Position numbers and translations under genes: made by a program | Source of the DNA: Streptomyces sp. NBC_01454 | GTDB lineage: Bacteria; Actinomycetota; Actinomycetes; Streptomycetales; Streptomycetaceae | Assembly (NCBI RefSeq): GCF_036227565.1 | Contig: NZ_CP109462.1 | Span: forward strand, 186,001-250,000 | Direction: 5' to 3' | Length of the DNA: 64,000 bases | The notes under the pieces: model-generated | The model's database searches: none | The model's input: only the letters and a program-made list of their open reading frames with translations | What the model was told of the DNA's origin: nothing | Shown: one piece after another, positions 41,350 to 49,280 of the stretch | Position numbering within the stretch: the first letter of the stretch is position 1 | Layout: each line of letters begins with the position of its first letter

Positions 41350-41877
41350 CTACGGCTGGATGCCGGCGCGCTGGTAGAGGAAGTTCATGACGTCGTCGCG
41401 GCGCTGCTTGATCAGGGCGAGGGACTCCCGCCCGGTGCTCAGGTCCCGTTCCACAGGGCCCACGAAGCACACGGTGCCGAGCACCGTGTCGCCGTGCAGG
41501 AGGGGAGCGCCGGCGTAGGTGCGAATTCCGATCAGGTCGACGACCGTGTTCCCGGCGAACCGCGGCGAGGAGAAGACGTCCGGCAGGACCAAGGCCTTCT
41601 TACGGTCGACGACCTCGGGGCAGAACCCGTGGTCGAGGGGCATGCTTCGGCCGACGGTCGGCAGCTCGCTGTCGTCCCCGGGCGTGTGGAGTCCGAAGAA
41701 CTGCTGCTCGGCCCCGAAGATGTTGACCATGGCGTAGGGGACGCCTGCCTCCTGGGCCAGCTGCGTGGCGAACGCGTCGAGCTCCGGCTCGGGGCCGGTC
41801 AGGCCGAGGGCGCGCAGCACGGCGTCCCGTTCGGTTTGCGGCGTGCCCGCGTGCGGGGTACCGGTGGGGAAGGTCAT
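41350..41877 (-). CDS. GAF-domain protein
   Basis: A 175-residue protein made of one GAF domain: EAGVPYAMVNIFGAEQQFFGLHT, DHGFCPEVVDRKKALVLPDV, YAGAPLLHGDTVLGTVCFV. GAF domains bind small ligands or nucleotides. The ATG at 41877 overlaps the CvnD stop as ATGA, so it is co-translated with the conservon and may sense a signal for it. Confidence 0.82.
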   Translation of the reverse strand: MTFPTGTPHAGTPQTERDAVLRALGLTGPEPELDAFATQLAQEAGVPYAMVNIFGAEQQFFGLHTPGDDSELPTVGRSMPLDHGFCPEVVDRKKALVLPDVFSSPRFAGNTVVDLIGIRTYAGAPLLHGDTVLGTVCFVGPVERDLSTGRESLALIKQRRDDVMNFLYQRAGIQP

Positions 41878-42491
41878 GCGAGGGCTCCAGAGGTGAGGTG
41901 ACGGCGGCGCCGGAGACTGTGTTCCACGAGGCGGATCAGAACGGTCATGGCGGACGCGCGATTGCGGACATCGCAGGTGAGGACCGGGACTTCGGGGTCG
42001 AGCTCGAGCGCCTGCCGCACTTCGGCAGGCGTGTAGCGGTACGCGTTGTCGAACTCGTTGACAGCGACGACGAACGGCGTCTTGAGCTGCTCGAAGTAGC
42101 TGACCGCGGCGAAAGAGTCCTCAAGGCGCCGGGTGTCCGCCAGGACCACCGCGCCGACCGCGCCGTACGAGAGGTCGGGCCAGGCGAACCAGAATCGCTC
42201 CTGTCCTGGCGTGCCGAACAGGAAAAGAATCATGGGGCGGGGCGGCTCGTCGAACGTGATCCGGCCGAAGTCCATGGCCACGGTGGTGGTCGTCTTCTCC
42301 GCCACGCCGGTCAGGTCGTCGATGTCCCGGCCGGCGTCGGTAAGGACTTCCTCCGTCATCAGCGGCTCTATCTCGCTGACTGTGGCGACCATCGTGGTCT
42401 TGCCGACGCCGAAGCCGCCGGCCACCACGATCTTCAGCTCCGCCACGGGGAGCGCCGCGCCCCCAGGCTCAGAGCCGAGTGTGTAGGCCAT
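41874..42491 (-). CDS. cvnD: Conservon GTPase CvnD
   Basis: A 205-residue small GTPase-like protein with P-loop GGFGVGKTT at 25-33, the switch segment LFGTPGQERF near 92-101 and VNEFD for base recognition. It belongs to the CvnD proteins of Streptomyces conservons, which act with CvnA-C as a membrane-associated G-protein-like signalling unit. The ATG at 42491 follows GGAGG. It overlaps the end of cvnC by 23 bases. Confidence 0.9.
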   Translation of the reverse strand: MAYTLGSEPGGAALPVAELKIVVAGGFGVGKTTMVATVSEIEPLMTEEVLTDAGRDIDDLTGVAEKTTTTVAMDFGRITFDEPPRPMILFLFGTPGQERFWFAWPDLSYGAVGAVVLADTRRLEDSFAAVSYFEQLKTPFVVAVNEFDNAYRYTPAEVRQALELDPEVPVLTCDVRNRASAMTVLIRLVEHSLRRRRHLTSGALA

Positions 42492-42834
42492 GAAGAAGTG
42501 CCTCCAGTAGGTGTACGTCGGGATCGGCTCCGGCGCCGACGGGGTTGGCCCGAGCCAGCGCGTCGCAGTCGAGAAGGTCCCCAATCAGGACCTTCACCAC
42601 TTGCACGGGCTGGTGCGTCCGGGCGGCGAGTTCGGCAACGGAGCGGGGGACGCCGCTGCAGTGCAGCAGCAGCGCCTCTCCCTCGGGACTGGGGTGGGCC
42701 GTCCCGGGGGCGGCAGGTCGGGTGATCAGGCAGGTGGTGAGATGCAGGGTGTGGTGCGATCTGGTGCGGCCTCCGGTGATCGTGTAGGGACGGACGTCCG
42801 CTAATGAGCTGTCGGCCCATCCGCCGGCCTCCAC
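42469..42834 (-). CDS. cvnC: Conservon protein CvnC (DUF742)
   Basis: A 121-residue DUF742 protein: RPYTITGGRT, GVPRSVAELAARTHQPVQVVKVLIGDLLDCDAL (an HTH-like region) and DPDVHLLEALLHGL. It is the third component of the conservon. The GTG start at 42834 follows the cvnB stop (TGACGTG). Codon 11 (42802-42804) is TTA, so conservon output may depend on bldA. Confidence 0.88.
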   Translation of the reverse strand: MEAGGWADSSLADVRPYTITGGRTRSHHTLHLTTCLITRPAAPGTAHPSPEGEALLLHCSGVPRSVAELAARTHQPVQVVKVLIGDLLDCDALARANPVGAGADPDVHLLEALLHGLHTRL

Positions 42835-42835
42835 G

Positions 42836-43294
42836 TCACAGCCCCTGCCCGCTGAATGAGTTGGGCCGGGCCGCCACGACCAGGTGCTCGTCCAGGCCTC
42901 CGATGAAGGTCTCCATCTCGTAGCCGACCTGGCCGGCATCCGCGGTGGGCGTGGCCACGACGGCCAGGACGGTGTTCACCGCCTTGTTGTCGGTGAACTC
43001 GGCGCCGGCGCTCATCACGAAGAGGCTGCCGCCGTCGTGCTCGACGACGACCTGGCGGATGCCGCCCTGCGTGTCCTTGAACTGCTGGCGCCCGAGCGAG
43101 TACAGCCCGGAGATGACGGCCGCGAGGTTGTCGGCGTCGTCGATCGGCTGTTCGGTCCAGGCCAGCTTCAGCCCGTCACCCGAAGCGAGGAGGGCACGGG
43201 TCGTCCCGGGTGCCTTGTCGAGGAGCCCGGCGAGCAGTCCGCTCAACTGGTCTCGGGCGGACGTGGCAGGGGTCGGGAAACCGTCGCTTTGCAT
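42836..43294 (-). CDS. cvnB: Conservon protein CvnB (roadblock/LC7)
   Basis: A 152-residue roadblock/LC7-domain protein: LSGLLAGLLDKAPGTTRALLASGDGLKLAWTE and VVVEHDGGSLFVMSAGA. These proteins often act as GTPase regulators. The ATG at 43294 is used. It sits between cvnA and cvnC in standard order, two bases before the cvnC start. Confidence 0.9.
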   Translation of the reverse strand: MQSDGFPTPATSARDQLSGLLAGLLDKAPGTTRALLASGDGLKLAWTEQPIDDADNLAAVISGLYSLGRQQFKDTQGGIRQVVVEHDGGSLFVMSAGAEFTDNKAVNTVLAVVATPTADAGQVGYEMETFIGGLDEHLVVAARPNSFSGQGL

Positions 43295-43340
43295 GGATTC
43301 TCCTGGTAAGGGATGGGGGGTGGGCTGGACGAGATATGTC

Positions 43341-44870
43341 TCAAACGGCGGGTGGCTGAGACTCGGGGGAGTCTCCAGACGGTCTGCGAGAGCGGAAGTT
43401 CGCCATCAGCCCGCCGGTGGCGCGTCCCGCCGGTGCTTGCTGAACCAGAGGCGGGATACGCGTCTCGGCCTCGCCACGCCGGGGCAGTTGCGGTCGGCTT
43501 CCGTTCTGACCGGGAGAAGCCGCGGGTGCGCTGCCGCCCTGCAGAGCAGGCCGGATGCGCCGGGGCAGCTCAGCGGTGTCGTCCGGGTGAGGCATCATGT
43601 GCTCCCGTCGCGCCGGGCCGGGCGTGTGCGCGGAAGGACGTGGCCTTTGTGGAGGGGGCTTGGGTGAGGGCTGCCGGTCGGCGGGGACGAGCAGTTCCCT
43701 GGGGAGGACCACGACGGCCTGGGTCCCACCGACGATGTTGGGCCCCAGCTGAATGGTGATCTTGTGTCGTTTCGCGAGGAGGGCAGCGACCAGGAGGCCG
43801 ATCTTGCCTTCCCGCAGGCGGGCGCGAGGGTCCTCGCTCTCCGGCGCGGCCAGCAGGCGGTTGAGTGATTCCCGCTTCTGCTGCGACATGCCGGCGCCGC
43901 GGTCGAGCAGTTCGATGGCTATCCCGCCGGCGGCCTCATGGGTGTGGACCTCCACTCGGTCACTCGAGAAGCCGGTCGCGTTCTCCATCAGGGCAGCGAG
44001 CAGGTGCACCACGTTCGGGCTGACGTATCCCGGCAGGGCGGCAGCCGTGTGCTGGGACGAGGCCACGCGCACGCGGTGATACTCGGGGATCTCCGCGACA
44101 GCGCGCCGGATCGCAGTGGCCAGCACCACAGGTGCGCTGTCACGGGGAGGGGTGTTACCGCCCAGGACAGCGAGGCTCTCGACCGCGCGCCGGATCTGGG
44201 TCAGCAGGTGATCGACCCGGAACAGCTCGGCCATCAACTCCGGATCCTCGATGTCCCTCTCGACCTCGGAGATGACGGTGATGCTGCGGTTGACCAGACT
44301 CTGCAAACGCGGCGAGATCGACTTGAAGATCTCGGCGAGCTCCGCCTGCGCGTTGAGGTGCTGGTGCTGGCGGGTCGCGGCCAGCATCACCGTCTTCCAC
44401 GCCTCGTCGAAGGCCTCGTCCAACAGGACAACGGCGTCAGCGCACGGGTTTCCTGTGCGTGGCGGGGCAGCGGTCGGCGAGAAGTTGGTGTGTGCGGTGC
44501 CCTGTTCAGCTTGCTCCGCTGCCCAGCGGACGTGCTGCCGGCCTCTACCGATGGCGGTGATGACCTCATTCAGAGCCTGAAGAGCGGCGTCTCGCTCCCC
44601 GCGGACTTCCCCCATCCGGGTCAGGCCGCGGCGCGCGCGAAGTGACCGTGCTCCGGTCCACCACAACGTGCAGGCGGCCGCGGCGACAGCTGTCGCGATG
44701 CCGAGCGGGGTGGGCAGTACGTCGAACCCATCGAGCAGCCAGCCACCGGCCACCACCGCTCCCGTGAGAACGCTCCCCGCGAACGCGGGCGGAAGAGCCA
44801 CGCTGTCACTGGCGTGAGCGCGGTGACGCCGGCTGGAGGGCATCGAGACCTCGGCTGTGTGATCAGACAT
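43341..44870 (-). CDS. cvnA: Conservon sensor kinase-like CvnA
   Basis: A 509-residue protein. It has two N-terminal hydrophobic helices (PPAFAGSVLTGAVVAGGWLL and PTPLGIATAVAAAACTLWW), a helical region and a histidine-kinase-type ATPase domain with LLAALMENATGFSSD (N box), IELLDRGAGMS (G1) and GKIGLLVAALLAKRH (G2), then a disordered Pro/Arg-rich C-terminus. The ATG at 44870 has GGGAGA upstream and overlaps the gene before it by 8 bases. It is the usual sensor of a conservon; no phospho-His site is clear. Confidence 0.88.
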   Translation of the reverse strand: MSDHTAEVSMPSSRRHRAHASDSVALPPAFAGSVLTGAVVAGGWLLDGFDVLPTPLGIATAVAAAACTLWWTGARSLRARRGLTRMGEVRGERDAALQALNEVITAIGRGRQHVRWAAEQAEQGTAHTNFSPTAAPPRTGNPCADAVVLLDEAFDEAWKTVMLAATRQHQHLNAQAELAEIFKSISPRLQSLVNRSITVISEVERDIEDPELMAELFRVDHLLTQIRRAVESLAVLGGNTPPRDSAPVVLATAIRRAVAEIPEYHRVRVASSQHTAAALPGYVSPNVVHLLAALMENATGFSSDRVEVHTHEAAGGIAIELLDRGAGMSQQKRESLNRLLAAPESEDPRARLREGKIGLLVAALLAKRHKITIQLGPNIVGGTQAVVVLPRELLVPADRQPSPKPPPQRPRPSAHTPGPARREHMMPHPDDTAELPRRIRPALQGGSAPAASPGQNGSRPQLPRRGEAETRIPPLVQQAPAGRATGGLMANFRSRRPSGDSPESQPPAV

Positions 44871-45321
44871 GGCACATCTCCCGAGCACGAAGTCCGTTTG
44901 GCTGCCGGGCGACGTCACGCATCTGGGCCCGCATCAGGCTGAGGCTGTCGTGCAGTACCGCCGCGTCAGTGGTCGGGTGGGCCAGCGGGTCGGGCGGGAC
45001 GGCCCAGAAGCGGTCGTGGCAGAACGACTGGGGACCGCCCTGTGTCGAACACTGCAGCGACGGCCCGGCGTCGCAAACCGAGTGCGCGGCCCCCCACAGG
45101 TAAGCGGTACCGGAGACGACCGGCACCAGCAGCCTTCGGTGGGTGATGCAGCACAGCAGCGGCCCGACCCGGTGTCCCGAGTCCAGCATCGTGTCGAGCG
45201 TGGCCATGCCGAGTCCCATGCTGACGCGGACGGCATCGGTCGTCCGCGGCAGCATGGGAGGCAGCGGGGTCTCGCCGAAGTGCAGTCGCCAAGGATGGCG
45301 AGTGCTCAGTAGGGGAGTCAT
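44863..45321 (-). CDS. Hypothetical protein upstream of conservon, 152 residues
   Basis: I do not recognise the family. The protein, starting MTPLLSTRHPWRLHFG (ATG 45321, GGAGAG upstream), contains GPLLCCITHRRLLVPVVSGTAYLWGAAHSVCDAG and a C-rich stretch SLQC. The central part, with two hydrophobic strands and a later DRFWAVPPDPLAHP, resembles proteins that precede conservons or DNA-primase-like N-terminal domains, but I cannot support a specific call. It overlaps cvnA by 8 bases. Confidence 0.6.
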   Translation of the reverse strand: MTPLLSTRHPWRLHFGETPLPPMLPRTTDAVRVSMGLGMATLDTMLDSGHRVGPLLCCITHRRLLVPVVSGTAYLWGAAHSVCDAGPSLQCSTQGGPQSFCHDRFWAVPPDPLAHPTTDAAVLHDSLSLMRAQMRDVARQPNGLRAREMCHV

Positions 45322-45438
45322 CAGCTCTCCGGTCAGGACGGTCTGTTTCCGTCGGGGCTTCAGGGAGCCGTCCTGGTGCCGCGCCATAGCGGGGGTGGCC
45401 GGCGCGGCACCAGAACGGGGACGTGACGTCGCGGGCGG

Positions 45439-45954
45439 CTAGGGGAGCGCCGTCGCCGCGACGGCCGGCACGGTCTCGCGAAGAAGCGGGATCCAGCCGG
45501 GCGGCTGCTCGGGGGCGGGAGGCCAGCGTCCCGTCCCCGAGCCGTGCCCCCTGTGTCCGGCAGGGGGCCACGTGTGACCAGTAGGTTCTTCGGCCGGATC
45601 GCGCAGGCCGTAGAACTGGTGGCATTGATCCGGGCGGCAGTGCGCTGGCCGCTTGTCGCCCCATTCGACGATCGGGCCGCTGTACGACAGCTGCTCGAAC
45701 CCCGGCAGCCCCTCCAGGGCCAAGGCGGCTTGCTGGGCGAAGACTTCTGCGCCCATGTGCAGCTGACCGCCCTGTCGAGCGGCTCCTGTGGGTACGGCGA
45801 GGAGCGGTGCTTGAAAGATCGCCACTGCCACGGCCCCCAATAGGAGCTCGGGCTGGATCAGGCGTCGAGCCCAGTACTCATAGTCGTAGGCCTTCTGCGG
45901 AGGAAGGAGCCGAACTTCTGGAACCTTGGGAAAGGAGACCGTGCGCGCGCTCAT
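45439..45954 (-). CDS. Hypothetical protein, 171 residues
   Basis: I do not recognise the family. The sequence starts MSARTVSFPKVPEVRLLPPQ. It has AYDYEYWARRLIQPELLLGAVAVAIF, then a Gly/Pro-rich C-terminus with RPDQCHQFYGLRDPAEEPTGHTW. One possible amphipathic or membrane segment is present (LLLGAVAVAIFQAPLLAVPTG). The ATG at 45954 has GGAGG about 11 bases upstream. It starts the conservon-side gene run and faces the gene-free regulatory region. Confidence 0.6.
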   Translation of the reverse strand: MSARTVSFPKVPEVRLLPPQKAYDYEYWARRLIQPELLLGAVAVAIFQAPLLAVPTGAARQGGQLHMGAEVFAQQAALALEGLPGFEQLSYSGPIVEWGDKRPAHCRPDQCHQFYGLRDPAEEPTGHTWPPAGHRGHGSGTGRWPPAPEQPPGWIPLLRETVPAVAATALP

Positions 45955-46068
45955 GCGTTCAATCGCCTCCGGGGAAGGGGGAGCGGCCGGCGCGAAAGGC
46001 CGAACTCCCCATATGGCTGTTTCGAATGCGGAACTCTTCTGGAACTAAGCGTGATTGCCTCGGCGCCG

Positions 46069-46109
46069 CACCGGTACGCCAAAGCGTGGCCACTTCATGG
46101 CCATGTCGA
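46069..46109 (-). promoter_or_regulatory. 41-bp divergent module, left copy
   Basis: The plus strand reads CACCGGTACGCCAAA, then GTGGCCA, four bases, ATGGCCATGT and CGA. On the minus strand it has the same orientation toward the gene at 45954 (114 bases away) as the right copy has toward the gene at 46805. About 33 of 41 positions match the reverse complement of the right copy. Confidence 0.65.
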
Positions 46110-46211
46110 AGGCGCCCGACAGTGCGTCCCGGCGGCCTTATGGCCTGCGTCAGGGGTGCGAACGAGGTGAAACCGGACCATATTGCAGCGGCCTGATGGC
46201 TCGCATGGAGC

Positions 46212-46232
46212 TTGGCCATCTCGTGGCCATCT
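46212..46232 (-). promoter_or_regulatory. Third TGGCCA-pair site
   Basis: TTGGCCATCTCGTGGCCATC(T) matches the core of the flanking modules (TGGCCA, five bases, TGGCCA). The two half-sites are 11 bases apart, one helical turn. It lacks the TTTGGCGTACCGGTG part. Confidence 0.55.
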
Positions 46233-46680
46233 TCCCGGAAGCGCTTGACAACATCGGACGAACTGCACTCGCGGGGTATCTATTTGTGGGTATTTGGTCC
46301 CTTTGGTGCCGCTGTCCGTCGTGCTGCCAAGCCATCGCTGGGTGCAGAACACGGTCGGTAGTAGCCCCGAGCGTGGTCTCCGAGGACATGACGAGGGCAT
46401 CACGGAAGAGGCAGGTGACAACTGCCGGCATTTTCGACGTCGGGAACGCCGTCGATCTTGGTGCGGGCCCCATCCGAGCGGCGCAAGGAGCCAAGACGGC
46501 GAATCTCCTCCACGTGGAGGGAATGCTCGGTCCACCGCCCCGCCAGCCTGCTGCCGGCCCGCGTTGTGGCAGGTCGTCCCCCAAGAAGGCCAGGTGCCGT
46601 CATGTTGCTGTCGCTGCCGAGCGCGCGGTCGATGGCGGTCGCCTCAGCTCTCCTGGGCGCCACGAACTAGATCCGGACAG

Positions 46681-46721
46681 TCGAGATGGCCACAACGTGG
46701 CCAAGGTTTGGCGTACCGGTG
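46681..46721 (+). promoter_or_regulatory. 41-bp divergent module, right copy
   Basis: TCGAGATGGCCA, four bases, GTGGCCAAGG and TTTGGCGTACCGGTG, ending 83 bases before the GTG at 46805. It is near-identical to the reverse complement of the left copy, so the two divergent genes appear to share a promoter-proximal module in the same orientation. Confidence 0.65.
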
Positions 46722-46804
46722 CCACTACCCGTCGCGGCAGGGTTAGTGCCGGGTCGGATTTCCGGCCCGCGCCACAAGGCGTCTCGAACCGCAAGGAGAC
46801 GAAG

Positions 46805-47293
46805 GTGCCGCCGACAGCAGCCGAACTGATCCGGGACCTGACCCTGGGGCCACTGGTCGACCACTACGCCTTTGCGCTCGTCTCCAAGGAGGAACCACTG
46901 GCGTGGGCCCGCGAGACGGTCCGCATACTGCTGAAGGGCCGGACCGATCAGGGCCGGATCGACGATGCCGTGTTGGTCGTATCCGAGCTCCTCACCAACG
47001 CAATCCGGCACGCGGGCGGGCCTGTGTCCCTCACCCTCGACCTCTACGAGAAGGGCGTCACCGTGGGCGTCGTTGACCGCGGAAGGGATACCACTGTCAT
47101 TCCGACTGTTCCCGTTAGCCTCTTGGCCAGTCTGCAAGACGAGGAGGCCGCCGAGATCAGCGGAGAGGACCTGCCCGAGAATGGCCAAGGTCTGTATCTG
47201 GTCTCCTCATTTGCTACCGCCTGGGGGGTCGAGCCTGCCTACGAGGGCAAGGTTGTGACCGCCGCCTTCTGCCTGGCGGGGAGCACCGCGTGA
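46805..47293 (+). CDS. Anti-sigma-factor-like ATPase (RsbW/HATPase_c type)
   Basis: A 162-residue protein of the GHKL fold without a His-kinase phosphoacceptor. It has SELLTNAIRHAGG (N box), GVVDRGRD (G1) and GQGLYLVSSFATAWG (G2). Such proteins bind sigma factors or act as regulatory kinases of STAS partners. The GTG start at 46805 has AAGGAG seven bases upstream. The stop overlaps the AKR gene start as GTGA. It heads the divergent operon next to the conservon. Confidence 0.85.
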   Translation: MPPTAAELIRDLTLGPLVDHYAFALVSKEEPLAWARETVRILLKGRTDQGRIDDAVLVVSELLTNAIRHAGGPVSLTLDLYEKGVTVGVVDRGRDTTVIPTVPVSLLASLQDEEAAEISGEDLPENGQGLYLVSSFATAWGVEPAYEGKVVTAAFCLAGSTA

Positions 47294-48348
47294 CCGCTCA
47301 CGACCTCGGAGTCCGCCATTTGTGCCGTGGCATCCTCACCCACCCGCTCGGCCTCCACTGCGACGTCTCTACTGGGCACGCACCCCCGGATCAATCGAAC
47401 AGGATCAATCGGTTCCTTGGCGGTCTCCACCGTGCGGTCGAGCAGGGTGCAACCTTCTTCGACACCTCCGACTCCTACGGCAGCGGGCACTCGGAACGCG
47501 TCGTCGGCCAGTTCTTGCGCGAGTACCCGGACCTGTCTCTCCAGTTGAGTAGCAAGGTGGGGCAGATACGGGGCAGCGCAGAGCATCCGTACGCCGGTCG
47601 GCACATCAACCACCAGCTCGAGCAGACGTTGGAGAATCTCTACGTCGAGCAGCTCCACCTGTATACGTTGGACAGCTTCGACTTCGGCCCTGGAGATCGC
47701 TACCTGGGCAATGCCATCGACGCGATGCGCACGCTCCGGGAAGTGGAGTCCATCAATGCGATCGGGATGCGGGGACCTTTCACGCACTACGCGGCTTCTC
47801 CTGAGGAGTGGGCAGCTGAGGCGGAGAGGTTTTTGTACCTTTTCCGTCTGATCAAGCCGGACGTGGTCTGGACCCGGTTCAACGCTTTCACTCCCGCGGT
47901 CTTGCTCGAAGGGGAGGACCTGTTCTCCTTCACGGCTCGGCACGGCGTCGGCCTGGTGCTGGCGGCTCCACTGGCCCATGGGGTGCTTGCTGGAAAGAAC
48001 GCGGATAGATCACGGTCACGCGCGAAGATGATCTACCCCCGACGTACAGGGGCGATGCCTCCGCTCATGGAATGGGTCGATGAGGGACTTCATGTTCTCC
48101 GCAGCCACTTCGGTGAGGGTCCCGGCACGCTGACGCGGTTGGCCCTTCGCTCGTGCTTGCAGCGCGGCGATCAGTGCGTGGTCGTCGTCGGCTTCAGCAA
48201 CGAGGAGCAGGTGGAGGAGAACTACAGCTGCTTGGGCGATCCGCTCACGGCGCCGGAGCTCGCCATCGTTGACGACGTCTATGCAGACCTCCGGGGTCAT
48301 CTCCACGAGGTAGCGACACGTTCGCCCGTCAAGCAACTGCAGCCATGA
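47290..48348 (+). CDS. Aldo/keto reductase-like protein with altered catalytic His
   Basis: A 352-residue AKR-fold protein with catalytic Asp58 (FFDTSDSYG), Tyr63 and Lys89 (SSKVGQ). The expected His, normally in DLYLLHxPD, is Asp128 in LHLYTLDSFD. Substrate-binding residues may therefore differ, and activity is uncertain. The GTG at 47290 overlaps the ATPase stop. It ends in an ATGA overlap with a 33-residue ORF. Confidence 0.83.
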   Translation: MTAHDLGVRHLCRGILTHPLGLHCDVSTGHAPPDQSNRINRFLGGLHRAVEQGATFFDTSDSYGSGHSERVVGQFLREYPDLSLQLSSKVGQIRGSAEHPYAGRHINHQLEQTLENLYVEQLHLYTLDSFDFGPGDRYLGNAIDAMRTLREVESINAIGMRGPFTHYAASPEEWAAEAERFLYLFRLIKPDVVWTRFNAFTPAVLLEGEDLFSFTARHGVGLVLAAPLAHGVLAGKNADRSRSRAKMIYPRRTGAMPPLMEWVDEGLHVLRSHFGEGPGTLTRLALRSCLQRGDQCVVVVGFSNEEQVEENYSCLGDPLTAPELAIVDDVYADLRGHLHEVATRSPVKQLQP

Positions 48349-48446
48349 GCAACGCCTTCCCGGTCGGCGAGGTCCCGATCGGCGCTGCGGAGTCCGCTCC
48401 GCGCAGCCGGCCGGGCCGGCGAGAAGCATGCCGCACAGAGACCTGA
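48345..48446 (+). CDS. Micro-ORF, 33 residues
   Basis: An ORF of 33 codons plus stop beginning MSNAFPVGEVPIG, linked to the AKR stop by an ATGA overlap, with no separate strong ribosome binding site. It contains one Cys and a basic C-terminus (RSRPGRREACRTET). It could be a small product, a leader or a coupling relay to the next gene at 48428, which it overlaps by 19 bases. Support is only positional. Confidence 0.35.
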   Translation: MSNAFPVGEVPIGAAESAPRSRPGRREACRTET

Positions 48447-48814
48447 CCGCGCCGCGAGACACAGGACCTTCCATGAACGAACCGCCAGAGCCGAAGCGCT
48501 GGATAAGCCTGGGACTACTGTTCGGAGGGCCCACCCCGAGCTGCGAAGTCTTGTCGCCCACGTCCGCGGCGAGCAGCCAGCCGGTTCTGCCCGCGCCGCC
48601 CGCCCCGTTGACCACTGAGGAGCGCGAGGGCGAGGAGGCGATGCGCGCCGCGGGCTACGAACCGAAGGTACGGTTCCCCGGCGCCCGTTCCATGCCCTGG
48701 CCGAGCGAGTGCACCACCTGCGGCGCGCCCCGCAAACCCTCGCTCCAGGACGTCGAGCGAGGCGTGCGGTGTCAGCACGTCCGGGGGCGCAGGTCCGCCC
48801 CCTCCCGCGCATGA
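48428..48814 (+). CDS. Zinc-ribbon-like protein, 128 residues
   Basis: A 128-residue protein whose C-terminal part has SECTTCGAPRKPSLQDVERGVRCQHVRG, a CxxC...C(x)H arrangement like small actinobacterial zinc ribbons. The preceding TTEEREGEEAMRAAGYEPKVRFPGARSMPW matches the YEP-x-PGS-x-xPW segment commonly found before such ribbons. The start is taken at ATG 48428 (GAGAAGC upstream); ATG 48473 is an alternative without a clear ribosome binding site. It is coupled to the next gene by an ATGA overlap. Confidence 0.6.
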   Translation: MPHRDLTAPRDTGPSMNEPPEPKRWISLGLLFGGPTPSCEVLSPTSAASSQPVLPAPPAPLTTEEREGEEAMRAAGYEPKVRFPGARSMPWPSECTTCGAPRKPSLQDVERGVRCQHVRGRRSAPSRA

Positions 48815-49221
48815 GGCGGGCCCGCGCGCCCGAGCGGCACGAGGTATTCGAGTGCAAGCTGTGCCCGTGTAAGGGGACCAACCAACAGATTCGCGGCGTC
48901 GGCGCGCGGATGGCGGCGTACCACGTGTGCAGCTCATGTGACTTCTGGCTGACGTGCCTGGGCTACTTGATGCTCGGCGACCAGGACCCCGACGGGCGTC
49001 GCGTGCTGAGGATCGACAGCCGCCACTACCTGACCTGGACCGAGGAGCAGGGCTTCCCGCCCGAGATCGGCTACGCCGGGGCAGAGCGGCGGCACTACGT
49101 CCTGCTGAACGACCCGGAGGGCACCGCGCACGCGACCCATCGGGTCTGGCTCATGGGCACCATCCCGGGTGCCTTCCGGGACCGGATGCCCGACAATGCC
49201 GTCTTCGTGCCAGCACCGTAG
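48811..49221 (+). CDS. Cys-rich hypothetical protein, 136 residues
   Basis: A 136-residue protein starting MRRARAPERHEVFECKLCPCKGT, with a second Cys group HVCSSCDFWLTCLGY, then RIDSRHYLTWTEEQGFPPEIGYAG and HRVWLMGTIPGAFRDRMPDNA. The Cys pairs suggest zinc binding. No family is recognised. The ATG overlaps the upstream stop as ATGA; a longer in-frame ORF from 48709 would lie inside the previous gene. Confidence 0.65.
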   Translation: MRRARAPERHEVFECKLCPCKGTNQQIRGVGARMAAYHVCSSCDFWLTCLGYLMLGDQDPDGRRVLRIDSRHYLTWTEEQGFPPEIGYAGAERRHYVLLNDPEGTAHATHRVWLMGTIPGAFRDRMPDNAVFVPAP

Positions 49222-49240
49222 GCGTCGCCCGGCCGCGCGT

Positions 49241-49261
49241 CGGCCCGGGGGCCCGGGGCCG
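49241..49261. terminator. Hairpin between convergent genes
   Basis: CGGCCC (49241-49246) pairs with GGGCCG (49256-49261), with further GC pairing in the loop, between the convergent Cys-rich gene and the RibD-like gene. It probably serves both directions. Confidence 0.5.
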
Positions 49262-49280
49262 TCCGTGAGCATGGCGCCGG

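Larger units (their letters stand above)
45955..46804. other. Gene-free 850-bp divergent control region
   Basis: I see no convincing gene here; ORFs on either strand lack good starts and coding-like composition. It carries three copies of a TGGCCA-pair motif and a 41-bp imperfect inverted repeat at its two ends (46069-46109 and 46681-46721), both close to a divergent start codon. No tRNA or insertion-sequence ends were seen. Confidence 0.6.

Noticed and set aside
45955..46804. Candidate genes on either strand in the 850-bp gap
   Set aside because: Frames such as 46150-46584 (minus) and 46294-46746 (plus) have no ribosome binding site or family similarity and cross the repeat modules.
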